Positions 16,762 through 25,656 of a DNA stretch of 64,000 nucleotides are shown here, in pieces; position 1 is the first letter of the stretch, and each line of letters starts with the position of its first letter. The DNA lies in the NCBI RefSeq assembly GCF_016612545.1, contig NZ_JAENRY010000002.1, forward strand, positions 62,001 to 126,000, written 5' to 3'. The notes under the pieces were generated by a model, which searched no databases, had not been told where the DNA came from, and saw only the letters and a list, made by a program, of their open reading frames with translations. A program made the position numbers and the translations under genes. Origin of the DNA: Streptomyces sp. MBT65. Lineage in GTDB: Bacteria; Actinomycetota; Actinomycetes; Streptomycetales; Streptomycetaceae.

Positions 16762-17841
16762 TCAGACGGCCGCCTCCTGAGGACTCTGCTCGGGCAGGTG
16801 GAACAGTTCGTCGAAGGTGCCGCGGGTTACGCGCTCGCGGATGTCGGCGGGCACGCCGTCGAACAGCTCGTGCAGGGTGGACTGGGTGTGGCCGTAGGTG
16901 CCCTCGAGGTGGGGGTAGTCGTCGCCCCACATCACGTTGCGGTAGCCGGTCGACTCGACGATCTCCACCGAGCTCTTGTCGTGCTGGAAGGAGGCGTACA
17001 CCTGCTGCCTGATGATCTCGCTGGGCAGCCGGCTGAGCTTGGGGCGCACGAACATGCCGTGCTGCCGGTAGGCCTCGTCCATCCGGTCGCCGATGGCCGG
17101 CACCCAGCCCGCGCCGCCCTCCGCGATGAGGATCTTCAGGTCGGGGTGGCGGTCCAGGGCACCGCCCGCGACCATGTGGGACACGACGCGCATGCCCGGA
17201 TAGGTGGTCTCCATGTAGTTGACGACCGCGCCGCCGGGCCCGCGGAAGACGACGTTCTCGCCGCCCGTGCCGATGTGGAAGCCCAGCACCAGTCCGGCCC
17301 GTTCGGCCGCCGTCCACAGCGGTTCCCAGCGGTCCAGGGCGTACTCCTCGCCCGGCCGGGTCTGGCACGGCAGGAACACCGACTGGAAGCCCATCTCCGC
17401 CACCCGCTCGACCTCGGCGACCGCGTCCTCGACGTCGGCGGTCGACACACAGGCGGGAGTGATGATGCGCTTCTGCTTCCCGAGGACCTCGGAGTGCGCC
17501 CAGTCGTTCCAGGCCCGCACGGTCTCCCGGGCGAGTTCCCGGTCGGTGATCGACACCAGCCAGAACCCCATGGAGGGGAAGGCCAGTTGACCCCAGACGC
17601 CCTCCTGGTCCAGGTCCTTCAGCCGGACGTGGAGGTCACGGGCGCCCGGCGGTCGCATGGCGTCCATGAAGTCGTTGAGCTGGCGGTCGATGCGCTCGCC
17701 GTCGATGTACAGCACCTCGTACTTGTCACCGCGCTCACTGCGCGGCGCCCGGTCGGCGAGGCGCGGCGGCAGCGCCTGGACCCACAGATCGTCGGGTTCC
17801 ATCACATGGGAGTCCCCGGAGTTGACCCAGATCTTCGTCAT
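16762..17841 (-). CDS. Amidohydrolase-2 family hydrolase/decarboxylase
   Basis: 359 residues from ATG 17841 (GAAGGAG four bases upstream). A metal-dependent TIM barrel of the ACMSD/resorcylate-decarboxylase type: NSGDSHVMEPDDLW at residues about 6-19, GFHIGTGG, VSHMVAGG, and a terminal Asp in MWGDDYPHLEGT. Members cleave C-C or C-O bonds of cyclic acids or hydrolyse cyclic ketones. It follows etfA after 84 bases that contain a weak copy of the cluster operator, so it may have its own promoter. Substrate unknown. Confidence 0.85.
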   Translation of the reverse strand: MTKIWVNSGDSHVMEPDDLWVQALPPRLADRAPRSERGDKYEVLYIDGERIDRQLNDFMDAMRPPGARDLHVRLKDLDQEGVWGQLAFPSMGFWLVSITDRELARETVRAWNDWAHSEVLGKQKRIITPACVSTADVEDAVAEVERVAEMGFQSVFLPCQTRPGEEYALDRWEPLWTAAERAGLVLGFHIGTGGENVVFRGPGGAVVNYMETTYPGMRVVSHMVAGGALDRHPDLKILIAEGGAGWVPAIGDRMDEAYRQHGMFVRPKLSRLPSEIIRQQVYASFQHDKSSVEIVESTGYRNVMWGDDYPHLEGTYGHTQSTLHELFDGVPADIRERVTRGTFDELFHLPEQSPQEAAV

Positions 17842-17858
17842 GACGCTCCTTCGGGTCA

Positions 17859-17890
17859 ATAGATGCAATCAGTTAGCGAGTTTAGTGGTA
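17859..17890. promoter_or_regulatory. AT-rich cluster operator, degenerate copy
   Basis: AT-rich stretch between etfA and the amidohydrolase gene with GTTAGCGAGTTTAG (17872-17885), resembling the cluster core TTAnCTAnnT with one mismatch in CTA. Positioned to drive the amidohydrolase part of the leftward operon. Confidence 0.4.
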
Positions 17891-17925
17891 TCGGTTGCCG
17901 GTTGGAAGGCCGGGCGGGGTGGAGA

Positions 17926-18891
17926 TCAGCTCCGACGCCGCTCGATCTCCTCCGCCAGCTGCGGAAGCACCTGGAAGAGATCCCCTACGACGCCGTAGTC
18001 GGCGAGTTCGAAGATCGGGGCGTCCGCGTCCTTGTTGACGGCGACGATGGTCTTGGAGGTCTGCATGCCCGCGCGGTGCTGGATCGCCCCGGAGATCCCG
18101 GCGGCGAGGTAGAGCTGCGGGGAGACCTGGGTGCCGGTCTGGCCGACCTGGTGGCTGTGCGGGTACCAGCCCGCGTCGACGGCGGCCCGGGACGCCCCGA
18201 CGGCCGCGCCCAGGGTGTCGGCGACGCGCTCGATGAGCGCGAAGTTCTCGGCGCCGTTCACACCCCGGCCGCCGGAGACGACGATGTCCGCCTCGGTCAG
18301 CTCGGGACGGTCCCCGCGCTCGCGGGGCGTGCGGGACAGGACCCTGACGGCGGTGGAGACGGGGCCGAAGGTGATGTCCCGCTTCTCCAACTCCGGTGTG
18401 ACGGGAGAGGGTTCGGGTGCGACGGCGTTCGGCTTCACCGTGATCACCGGGGTGCCCCGGGTGATCTGGGCCGTCACCCGGTAGGTCGCCGCGAACGCGG
18501 ACTGCTCGGTGACCGGGCGGCCGTCCGCGCCCACCGTGATGTCCACGGCGTCCGTGACCAGCCCCGACCCGAGCCGGAGCGCGAGTCGTGCGGCGATCTC
18601 CTTGCCGTCCGGTCCCGAGGGCAGCAGGATCGCCGCCGGGGCGGTGCCTTCGGCGATCTGGGCGAGGGCGTCGACGGCCGGGGTGACGAGGAACTCCTCG
18701 ACCTCCGGCGCGTCGACGAGGTACACCTTGTGCGCGCCGAACCGGCCCAGGACCTCGGTCGCGGTGTCCGCGCCCGGGCCGAGGAGGACGGCCGTCGGCT
18801 CGCCCAACCGGCGTGCCAGGGTGAGGAGTTCGAGGGTCGGCTTGCGGACGACGCCGGCGGTGTGATCGACGAGTACGAGGATCTCGGCCAC
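17926..18891 (-). CDS. etfA: Electron transfer flavoprotein alpha subunit
   Basis: 321 residues. The C-terminal FAD-binding signature is complete: [18 protein letters not shown] followed by [19 protein letters not shown], with [12 protein letters not shown] earlier. With EtfB it forms the heterodimer that accepts electrons from acyl-CoA dehydrogenases and hands them to the quinone pool. It lies 23 bases after etfB. A private EtfBA inside the cluster fits the nine dehydrogenases around it. Confidence 0.97.
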   Translation of the reverse strand: MAEILVLVDHTAGVVRKPTLELLTLARRLGEPTAVLLGPGADTATEVLGRFGAHKVYLVDAPEVEEFLVTPAVDALAQIAEGTAPAAILLPSGPDGKEIAARLALRLGSGLVTDAVDITVGADGRPVTEQSAFAATYRVTAQITRGTPVITVKPNAVAPEPSPVTPELEKRDITFGPVSTAVRVLSRTPRERGDRPELTEADIVVSGGRGVNGAENFALIERVADTLGAAVGASRAAVDAGWYPHSHQVGQTGTQVSPQLYLAAGISGAIQHRAGMQTSKTIVAVNKDADAPIFELADYGVVGDLFQVLPQLAEEIERRRS

Positions 18892-18914
18892 GGTGCTGTG
18901 CTCCCTTGGGTGGG

Positions 18915-19694
18915 TCAGGCGAACTTCTTGGCGGTGAGGAACGCGGCCAGCCCGACGCCGCCCGTCCCGTCGTCGGAGACGAGTTCTCCCTTGGTGCGCG
19001 GCGGACGCCTGGTGGCGGTGTCCACCGCCGACCTCGCGGCCGTGCGGCCGACCTGTCCGGCGTCGATGCCGAGGTCGGCGAGGCCGAGGGTCTCCAGGGG
19101 CTTCTTCTTGGCGGCCATGATCCCCTTGAAGGAGGGGTACCGGGCGTCGCCGGAACGGTCGGTCACCGACACGACGGCCGGCAGGGTGCCCTGGACGCGC
19201 TCGGTCGCGGAGTCGCCTTCACGGCGGCCGGTCACCGTGCCGTCCTCGACGGTCAGTTCCTCGATGTGAGTGACGGCCGGGACGCCGAGCCGCTCCGCCA
19301 GCAGCGCCGGGACGACCGCCGAGCCGCCGTCCGTCGAAGCCATCCCGCACAGCACGAGATCAAAACCGTGGCGCTCGATCGCCCGGGCCAGGACGAGCGA
19401 GGTGGCGAACACGTCGCTGCCCTCGATGTCCTCGTCGGCCACGTGGAGCGCCGAGTCCCCGCCCATGGCGAGGGCCTTGCGCAGGGCGTCCTTCGCGTCG
19501 TCGGGACCGACGGTGAGGTAGGAGACCTGGACATCGGATCCCGACTCGGCGATCCGCAGGGCCTGTTCGACGGCGTACTCGTCGAGTTCGGACAGCAGCG
19601 AGTCGACCGACGCGCGGTCGGTGGTGCCGTCCTCGGTGAAGGTGCGGTCCGCCGTGGCGTCGGGCACGTGCTTCACACAGACAACGATCTTCAC
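18915..19694 (-). CDS. etfB: Electron transfer flavoprotein beta subunit
   Basis: 259 residues starting MKIVVCVKHVPDA, with the AMP-binding/Etf signature region YLTVGPDDAKDALRKALAMG and CGMASTDGGSAVVPALLAERLG, and the recognition loop near RYPSFKGIMAAKKKP. First gene of the leftward operon etfB-etfA-amidohydrolase-ligase-LLM-thioesterase. Its promoter region is shared with the divergent ligase operon and contains a strong AT-rich operator. Confidence 0.97.
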   Translation of the reverse strand: MKIVVCVKHVPDATADRTFTEDGTTDRASVDSLLSELDEYAVEQALRIAESGSDVQVSYLTVGPDDAKDALRKALAMGGDSALHVADEDIEGSDVFATSLVLARAIERHGFDLVLCGMASTDGGSAVVPALLAERLGVPAVTHIEELTVEDGTVTGRREGDSATERVQGTLPAVVSVTDRSGDARYPSFKGIMAAKKKPLETLGLADLGIDAGQVGRTAARSAVDTATRRPPRTKGELVSDDGTGGVGLAAFLTAKKFA

Positions 19695-19733
19695 GATGCT
19701 CTCCCGAGGATGTCCACGATGCCCTCCGAGGTC

Positions 19734-19764
19734 TAATGAGTGCTAATAGTTAACTATATAGATC
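19734..19764. promoter_or_regulatory. AT-rich cluster operator between divergent etfB and ligase operons
   Basis: CTAATAGTTAACTATATAG lies at 19743-19761, with GTTAACTA at 19749-19756 as the core; the flanks are also AT-rich. It sits 40 bases upstream of etfB and about 100 upstream of the ligase gene, well placed to control both. Confidence 0.65.
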
Positions 19765-19860
19765 GAGCAAGCGCGAGACTTCCCCGCTAATCCGTCGAAT
19801 TGGTTGACTGATTGCGCTGATAGCTGGAAGATCTGGGCAGCTGAGCCGCGAGGAGGCGCC

Positions 19861-21183
19861 ATGGCCGGGCACACGGACACCGGGGACAGGTACTTCGAGC
19901 CACAGGTGGAGACCATGGCCCGGGACCGGCTGCGGGCCGGACAGGAAGAGCGGGTGGTGGAACTCGTCGAGTACGCCTACGCCCACTCCGCCTTCTACCG
20001 GCAGCTCTGGGACGAGCACGGGGTCCACCCGCGCGAGGTCCGCTCGCTGGACGACTTCCGGGCGCGGATCCCGTTCATCACGAAGGACATGGTGCGCGCT
20101 TACCGGGCCCGCACCGGCGACCCCTTCGGCGGGCTGCTCTGCGTCCCGACCGAGGAGCTGACCTCCGTCTCCTCCAGCTCGGGCACCACCGGTGACCCGG
20201 AGTTCTTCGCGGAGATCTGGGAGGGCGCGCCGCCCCTGGTCACCGCACAGGTGCGTGACCTGTGGGAACTCGGCCTCAGGCCCGGAGACCGGGTGTTGAG
20301 CCCGCCCGGCACCTTCCGCAACCTGATGGACCCCGGCTACCAGGCGCTCGGCGCGGTCGTCATCGAGGTGGACACCTGGCTCGGCAGGATGGACGAGGTG
20401 ATCGAGGCCCTGCGCACCTACCGCCCGGCCTACCTCCAGATGATGTATCCGCAGATGGTCGAGCTGGAGCACCTGGCCGCCACGACCGACCTCAAGGAGG
20501 CCTTCTCCTCCCTCAAGGGAGCCTCCTGCGCCGGGCAGCCGCTCAGCCGCAAGATGCGCGAGCGGATCCGCGACGACTGGGGCATCGACGTCTACGAGTA
20601 CACCAGCGCCGCCGACACCGGCACCGCGTGGGAGTGCCGCGAACACGACGGCTTCCACCTCTGGGAGGACACCGTCTTCGCCGAGTGCGTCGAGGTCGAC
20701 GAGCACGGCTGGCGCGACGCGGCCGAGGGCGACCTGGGCGAACTCGTCGCCACCGACCTGGACAACCGGGCCGCGCCACTGATCCGTTACCGCAGCGAGG
20801 ACCTCGTCCGGCTGTCCCGCGACCGCTGCGGCTGCGGACGCACCCACGCCCGGATGTGGGTCGCCGGGAGGCGCGGCGACGAGACGCTGGTCCACGGACG
20901 TTCCGTGGTCCTGCGTGACATCTGGCAGGCGGTCGAGGACCAGCCGGAGACCGTCGCCGGCGTCTTCCAGATCGTCCGCGACCGCCGCGAGGTCGACGAA
21001 CTACGACTGCGCGTCGGCTACGACCCCCGTCTCACCGGGGACGTCGACGCCCTGGCCGGACGCCTGAGCGAGGCCGTGCGGGAGCGGACCGGCGTCAAGC
21101 CGGTGCTCGACATGCGCACCGAGGAGGACCTGTTGAAGACCATGACCAGCGTCGCCAAGTTCCCCCGGGTGGTGAAGAGTTGA
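19861..21183 (+). CDS. Phenylacetate-CoA-ligase-like AMP-forming ligase
   Basis: 440 residues from ATG 19861 (AGGAGG at 19851). PaaK-type adenylate-forming enzyme: the N-terminal YAYAHSAFYRQLW segment, the phosphate loop SVSSSSGTTGDP (about 102-113), and the C-terminal RCGCGRTHARM metal/cap region before DIWQAVEDQPE. It activates a carboxylic acid to its CoA thioester. First gene of a seven-gene operon ending with two dehydrogenases, and followed by a half-length homologue-like protein with an overlapping start. Confidence 0.9.
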   Translation: MAGHTDTGDRYFEPQVETMARDRLRAGQEERVVELVEYAYAHSAFYRQLWDEHGVHPREVRSLDDFRARIPFITKDMVRAYRARTGDPFGGLLCVPTEELTSVSSSSGTTGDPEFFAEIWEGAPPLVTAQVRDLWELGLRPGDRVLSPPGTFRNLMDPGYQALGAVVIEVDTWLGRMDEVIEALRTYRPAYLQMMYPQMVELEHLAATTDLKEAFSSLKGASCAGQPLSRKMRERIRDDWGIDVYEYTSAADTGTAWECREHDGFHLWEDTVFAECVEVDEHGWRDAAEGDLGELVATDLDNRAAPLIRYRSEDLVRLSRDRCGCGRTHARMWVAGRRGDETLVHGRSVVLRDIWQAVEDQPETVAGVFQIVRDRREVDELRLRVGYDPRLTGDVDALAGRLSEAVRERTGVKPVLDMRTEEDLLKTMTSVAKFPRVVKS

Positions 21184-21914
21184 TGGCCCGCGCCGACACC
21201 CTCGCCCGCGCCCGGACCCTGGACCGGCCCCCACTCGCCTACCTCGTGCGCTTCCCCACCCCCGACGGCAGCCGGGACATGGAACTGACCTGGGCGGAAC
21301 TCGCCCGCGACACCGCCTGGGTCACCGCCCGCCTCCGGGAGCACGGACTGACCGCAGGACAACGGGCGTTGCTGACCACCTCCGGCTTCGAGGGTTTCTG
21401 GGGCCACGCCGTGATCGGCGCCCTGCGCGCGCTGAAGGTGCCGTACGGCATCGCGGAGGCGATGGGCTGGGACCACCGGCGGACCGCGGTCTTCCATCGC
21501 GAACTCGCCCCGCACGCGGTCATCGGCCTCTCGGCGGAGACCCTGGAGGGACTCGCCGGCGCGGCCGACCTCGGGGAGATGTTCCGGACGACGCCGCTCG
21601 TGCTGGCCCGGCCCGCCGCCGTACCGGTGCTGCGCGGGGTGGGCGTGACCGCCTCGGTGATCGCGACCGTGGGACCGGCCCTCGCCCTGGAGTGCCCCGA
21701 GCGCGGCGGCGCGCATGTCAACGCGGCCGAGTGGCGGGTCGGCGTGCGGGACGGACAGCTGTCCGTGGCGGCGGGGGAGGAGCGCGTCTCACCGCTGCCG
21801 GAGACCCCGCTCGGCATCGCCGGAGACGTGCTCACCGGCCGCTGCGCCTGTGGCAGCGAGGACCCACGGGTCCTGTTCGCCGAGGCCAACCAGTCACTGT
21901 CAGCGAGGAGTTGA
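21183..21914 (+). CDS. Half-size adenylate-forming-like protein, possible ligase partner
   Basis: 243 residues; TGATG overlap with the ligase stop. The segment LTWAELARDTAWVTARLREHGLTAGQRALLTT resembles the N-terminal fold of AMP-binding enzymes. The C-terminus ends CACGSEDPRVL, echoing the CxCG element of PaaK proteins, but there is no phosphate loop and no C-terminal cap domain. It is probably non-catalytic alone. A regulatory or structural subunit of the upstream ligase is an inference from coupling. Confidence 0.6.
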   Translation: MARADTLARARTLDRPPLAYLVRFPTPDGSRDMELTWAELARDTAWVTARLREHGLTAGQRALLTTSGFEGFWGHAVIGALRALKVPYGIAEAMGWDHRRTAVFHRELAPHAVIGLSAETLEGLAGAADLGEMFRTTPLVLARPAAVPVLRGVGVTASVIATVGPALALECPERGGAHVNAAEWRVGVRDGQLSVAAGEERVSPLPETPLGIAGDVLTGRCACGSEDPRVLFAEANQSLSARS

Positions 21915-21916
21915 GA

Positions 21917-22828
21917 ATGTCCGCAGGAGTGGTCGACGGCCGGGTCGTGGTCGTCACCGGTGCCGGGAACGGCATCGGCCGGGCCCATGCCCTGGCGTTC
22001 GCCGCGCACGGGGCGAAGGTCGTGGTCAACGACCTGGGCGGCGGGCGCGACGGAGGCGGCGCCTCGGCCGGGCCCGCCCAGGCCGTGGTCGACGAGATCG
22101 TCGCGGCGGGCGGCGAGGCGGTGGCCAACACGGACGACATCTCCGCCTGGGACGGCGCCGGCCGGCTCGTCCGGCAGGCCGTGGACACCTACGGAGGTCT
22201 GGACGTCCTGGTCAACAACGCCGGCATCCTGCGGGACCGGATGATCGTGTCGATGACCGAGCGGGACTGGGACAGCGTGATCGCCGTCCACCTCAAGGGC
22301 AGCTTCGCCACCCTGCACCACGCCGCCGCGTACTGGCGCGAGCGTGCCAAGTCCGGCCACGACAACGACGCCCGGATCATCAACACGACCTCCCCGTCCG
22401 GCATCTTCGGCAACCCCGGCCAGTCGAACTACGGCTCGGCCAAGGCCGCCATCGCGAGCCTCACCGTCATCGCCGCCGCCGAACTCGCCCGCTACGGCGT
22501 GACGGTGAACGCCATCGCGCCCACCGCTCTCACCCGGCTGACCGAGGACATCGAGATGATGAAACGGGCGGCCGAGGCCCAGGACCTCACCCCCGAAGCC
22601 ATCTCGCCGCTCGTGGTGTGGCTCGGCTCGGCCGCCTCGCGCGAGGTCACCGGCCGGGTCTTCGGCGTGGTCGGCAACCGCGTCACGGTCCTGGAGGGCT
22701 GGGTCAACGGACCCGGCGCGAGCGCGGAGTCGCGCTGGACACCCGAGGAACTGACCTCGGTCGTCCCGAACCTGGTGGCCAAGGCGGCTCCGAACGCCGA
22801 CGCACTCGGCAACAGGAACGGGGCGTGA
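21917..22828 (+). CDS. MFE-2-type 3-hydroxyacyl-CoA dehydrogenase (SDR)
   Basis: 303 residues from ATG 21917 (GAGGAG six bases upstream). The opening TGAGNGIGRAHALAFAAHGA and VVNDLGGGRDGG are characteristic of the dehydrogenase domain of peroxisomal multifunctional enzyme 2 and actinobacterial 17-beta-HSD4-like SDRs. The active site is Ser in NTTSPSG and Tyr-Lys in NYGSAK. It oxidises a (3R)-hydroxyacyl-CoA to the 3-oxoacyl-CoA. Paralogous to the SDR at 28531-29442. Confidence 0.9.
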   Translation: MSAGVVDGRVVVVTGAGNGIGRAHALAFAAHGAKVVVNDLGGGRDGGGASAGPAQAVVDEIVAAGGEAVANTDDISAWDGAGRLVRQAVDTYGGLDVLVNNAGILRDRMIVSMTERDWDSVIAVHLKGSFATLHHAAAYWRERAKSGHDNDARIINTTSPSGIFGNPGQSNYGSAKAAIASLTVIAAAELARYGVTVNAIAPTALTRLTEDIEMMKRAAEAQDLTPEAISPLVVWLGSAASREVTGRVFGVVGNRVTVLEGWVNGPGASAESRWTPEELTSVVPNLVAKAAPNADALGNRNGA

Positions 22829-22833
22829 GGAAC

Positions 22834-23277
22834 ATGACGAGCACTCAAATACCCGTGGCGGAGGGCCTGTTCACCTGGCCGCCCGACGAGAGCACCCCCC
22901 TCCGCCTCATCGGCTCCGAGTGCGCGGCCTGCGGCCTGGTGAGCTTCCCGGCCGCCCCGGACTGCGTCCGCTGCGCGAGCACGGACTCCAAGGAACGGCT
23001 GCTGTCGGAGCGCGGGACGCTCTGGACGTACACCACCCAGGACTTCCGCCCGCCCTCCCCGCCCTACGACGGCCCCGAGGCCTTCGAGCCGTACGCGGTC
23101 GGGTACATCGAACTCCCCGGTGAACTGCTCGTCGAGGCCCGGCTCACCGAACCCGACCCGGACAAGCTCAGGCTCGGGCAGGACATGCGGCTGACCCTCG
23201 TGCCCTACACCGTCCAGGACGACGGCACCGAGGTCATGACGTTCGCGTTCGCCCCCGTCGAGGAGGAGACACCGTGA
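22834..23277 (+). CDS. DUF35 OB-fold zinc-ribbon protein (thiolase partner)
   Basis: 147 residues. The rubredoxin-like zinc ribbon is seen as CAACG...CVRC (about 30-49), followed by an OB-fold with GTLWTYTTQDFRPPSPPY and the acidic end. DUF35 proteins bind thiolase-like lipid-transfer proteins; in cholesterol side-chain catabolism the DUF35 domain of ChsH2 is needed by the aldolase Ltp2. The stop overlaps the thiolase-like start by 4 bases (GTGA). Confidence 0.88.
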   Translation: MTSTQIPVAEGLFTWPPDESTPLRLIGSECAACGLVSFPAAPDCVRCASTDSKERLLSERGTLWTYTTQDFRPPSPPYDGPEAFEPYAVGYIELPGELLVEARLTEPDPDKLRLGQDMRLTLVPYTVQDDGTEVMTFAFAPVEEETP

Positions 23278-24422
23278 CCGAGGCCGTCATCATCGGCGCG
23301 GGGCTCCACCCCTTCGGCCGGTTCCCCGGGAAGTCCGCACTGGACATGGGTGCGGACGCGGTACGGCTCGCGCTCGCCGACGCGGGCGTCAACTGGCCGC
23401 ACATACAGGGTGGTTACATCGGCAGCTACGAGGTCGCCAACCCCGACGCGATCGTCTCCCGGCTCGGCCTGACCGGCGTACCCCTGCGCGGGGTGTTCAA
23501 CGGATGTGCCACGGCCGGTACGGCGGTGGCACTGGCGGCCCGCGCCATCGAGACCGGCGAGCACGACCTGGCCATCGCGATCGGCCTCGACAAGCACCCA
23601 CGCGGCGCGTTCGCCGCCGACCCGTCCGTGGCCGGCATCCCCTCCTGGTACGGACAGACCGGCCTCTTCCTCACCACCCACTTCTTCGGCATGAAGATCA
23701 ACCGCTATATGCACGACCACGGCATCTCGCACGAGACGCTGGCGCGCGTGGCGGCCAAGAACTTCGGCAACGCGGCCCGGAACGAGAAAGCCTGGCGCCG
23801 AACTCCGTTGTCCGTGGCGGAGATCCTCGCCTCGCCGGTCCTCAACTATCCCCTCCGCCAGTTCATGTACTGCGGCCCGGACGAGGGTGCCGCGGCCCTC
23901 GTGCTGTGCCGGGCCGACCAGGCCCACAAGTACACCGGGCAGCCCGTACGGATCCGGTCCACCGCCCTGCGCAGCCGTCGGCTCGGTGCCTTCGAGGTGC
24001 AGAGCCCGTCCTTCCCGGTCGGGGAGATCGTCGTGAGCCCGACCGTGGACGCCTCGCGGGAGGCCTACGAACGCGCGGGCATCGGTCCCGAGGACGTCGA
24101 CGTCGCCCAACTCCAGGACACCGACGCCGGATCGGAGATCATCCACATGGCGGAGAACGGCCTCTGCAAGGACGGCGAGCAGGAACGCCTCATCGCCGAG
24201 GGCACCACCGAGATCGGCGGCCGGCTCCCGGTCAACACCGACGGCGGACTGCTCGGCAACGGCGAACCGATCGGCGCGTCCGGACTGCGCCAGATCCACG
24301 AGATCGTCCACCAGCTCCGTGGCACGGCCGGCGACCGGCAGATCCCCGGCACACCCCGCGTCGGCTACACCCACCTGTACGGCGCGCCGGGCGTCTCGGC
24401 GGTCACCATCCTGAGCACCTGA
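23274..24422 (+). CDS. Thiolase-like lipid-transfer protein (Ltp2/SCPx type)
   Basis: 382 residues of the non-decarboxylating condensing fold as in SCPx and Ltp2. Cys78 lies at the nucleophile position in FNGCATAGTAVALAARAIE, and the C-terminal GG/His regions are NTDGGLLGNGEPIGASGL and YTHLYGAPG. With the DUF35 subunit it could be a beta-keto thiolase or a retro-aldolase that shortens a branched side chain. Cys78 being kept favours thiolysis more than in the paralogue at 36604. Confidence 0.85.
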   Translation: MTEAVIIGAGLHPFGRFPGKSALDMGADAVRLALADAGVNWPHIQGGYIGSYEVANPDAIVSRLGLTGVPLRGVFNGCATAGTAVALAARAIETGEHDLAIAIGLDKHPRGAFAADPSVAGIPSWYGQTGLFLTTHFFGMKINRYMHDHGISHETLARVAAKNFGNAARNEKAWRRTPLSVAEILASPVLNYPLRQFMYCGPDEGAAALVLCRADQAHKYTGQPVRIRSTALRSRRLGAFEVQSPSFPVGEIVVSPTVDASREAYERAGIGPEDVDVAQLQDTDAGSEIIHMAENGLCKDGEQERLIAEGTTEIGGRLPVNTDGGLLGNGEPIGASGLRQIHEIVHQLRGTAGDRQIPGTPRVGYTHLYGAPGVSAVTILST

Positions 24423-24435
24423 GGGCAGAGCGGAC

Positions 24436-25656
24436 ATGGCAGACGACATGCAGGACCTCGCGGCCGAGGCACGCGCCTTCCTCGACGCCCACGCGCCGAA
24501 GGCCCCCGACCGCACCGCCCCCGTCTGGGGCGAGGGCGACGACTCGATGGCGTACTTCAGCAGCCTCCCGCCCGAGGCGGAACGCGAGCACGTGCAAAAG
24601 GCGCGCGACTGGCAGCGCGTCCGCCACGAGAACGGCTTCGGCTGGATCACCGGCCCGGTCGAGTACGGCGGCCGGGGCCTGACCCCGGTCCACGACCTGC
24701 TCTACGACGCCGTCGAGTCCGAGTACGACGTCGCCGACACCGGAGTGCTCAGCGTCATCGGCCTCGGCATGATCGGACCGACGATCCTCGCCCACGCCCA
24801 ACCGCACATCAAGGAGCGGTGGTTGCCCGCGATGTACCGCGGGGACGCCATCGCCTGCCAGCTGTTCAGCGAACCCGGCGCGGGCTCCGACCTGGCGAGC
24901 GTGGCCACCAAGGCGGTGCGCGAGGGCGACCACTGGGTGCTCAACGGCCAGAAGGTGTGGACCTCGGTCGCCCAGCACAGCCAGATCGGGCTCGCCCTCA
25001 CCCGCACGAACCCGGACGCGCCCAAGCACCGCGGGATCACGGCCTTCCTGGTCCCGATGGACGCCCCGGGCGTCGAGGTCCGGCCGCTGCGGCAGATGAC
25101 CGGCGGCGCGGACTTCAACGAGGTCTTCCTCACCGACGTCCGCATCCCCGACGACCACCGGCTCGGCGAGGTCGACGGCGGCTGGAGCGTCGCCCTGACC
25201 ACCCTGATGAACGAGCGCGCCACCGTCGGCAGCGAGGGCGCGGGACCGGTCGCCGCCGCCCTTTCCCCCGACCATCTCTCTGCCCTGATGCGCGCCACCT
25301 GGACCTGGGACGACCGCGCCCTGCGCGCCCGGCTCGCGGAACTCCTGGTGGACGTCCTGGCGACCGGGCATCTCAACTCCCGTGCCCTGCGCGGTCTGCG
25401 TGCCGGCGGCACACCGGGTCCCGAGAGGTCCGTCTCGAAGCTGATGTACGCCCAGAACCTCACCCGCGCCGCACACTTCGTCTCCGATGCGCTCGGACCC
25501 CGGATCATCGCCGACACCGGGCAGTGGGGAACGTACGCCTGGTCCGAACTCCTCCTGGCCACCCCGGCGTTGCGCATTCTCGGCGGCACCGAGGAGATCA
25601 TGAAGAACATCCTCGCGGAACGCGTGCTCGGACTGCCCAAGGAGGTGCGGTCATGA
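24436..25656 (+). CDS. Acyl-CoA dehydrogenase, large subunit of a coupled pair
   Basis: 406 residues. The ACAD signature LFSEPGAGSDLASVATKAVR is complete, with NGQKVWTSVAQHSQ, a central insert typical of FadE-type proteins, and C-terminal RILGGTEEIMKNILAERVLGLPKE. Its stop overlaps the next dehydrogenase start (ATGA). Tandem ACADs of about 400 and 370 residues in actinobacteria form alpha2beta2 enzymes with half the FAD sites, as ChsE pairs in steroid catabolism, and this pair has that layout. Confidence 0.93.
   Translation: MADDMQDLAAEARAFLDAHAPKAPDRTAPVWGEGDDSMAYFSSLPPEAEREHVQKARDWQRVRHENGFGWITGPVEYGGRGLTPVHDLLYDAVESEYDVADTGVLSVIGLGMIGPTILAHAQPHIKERWLPAMYRGDAIACQLFSEPGAGSDLASVATKAVREGDHWVLNGQKVWTSVAQHSQIGLALTRTNPDAPKHRGITAFLVPMDAPGVEVRPLRQMTGGADFNEVFLTDVRIPDDHRLGEVDGGWSVALTTLMNERATVGSEGAGPVAAALSPDHLSALMRATWTWDDRALRARLAELLVDVLATGHLNSRALRGLRAGGTPGPERSVSKLMYAQNLTRAAHFVSDALGPRIIADTGQWGTYAWSELLLATPALRILGGTEEIMKNILAERVLGLPKEVRS

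Noticed and set aside
16748..17368. N-terminal extension of the GNAT-ligase frame into the amidohydrolase gene
   Set aside because: The extension is the out-of-frame amidohydrolase coding sequence; the GNAT domain begins at ATG 16747.
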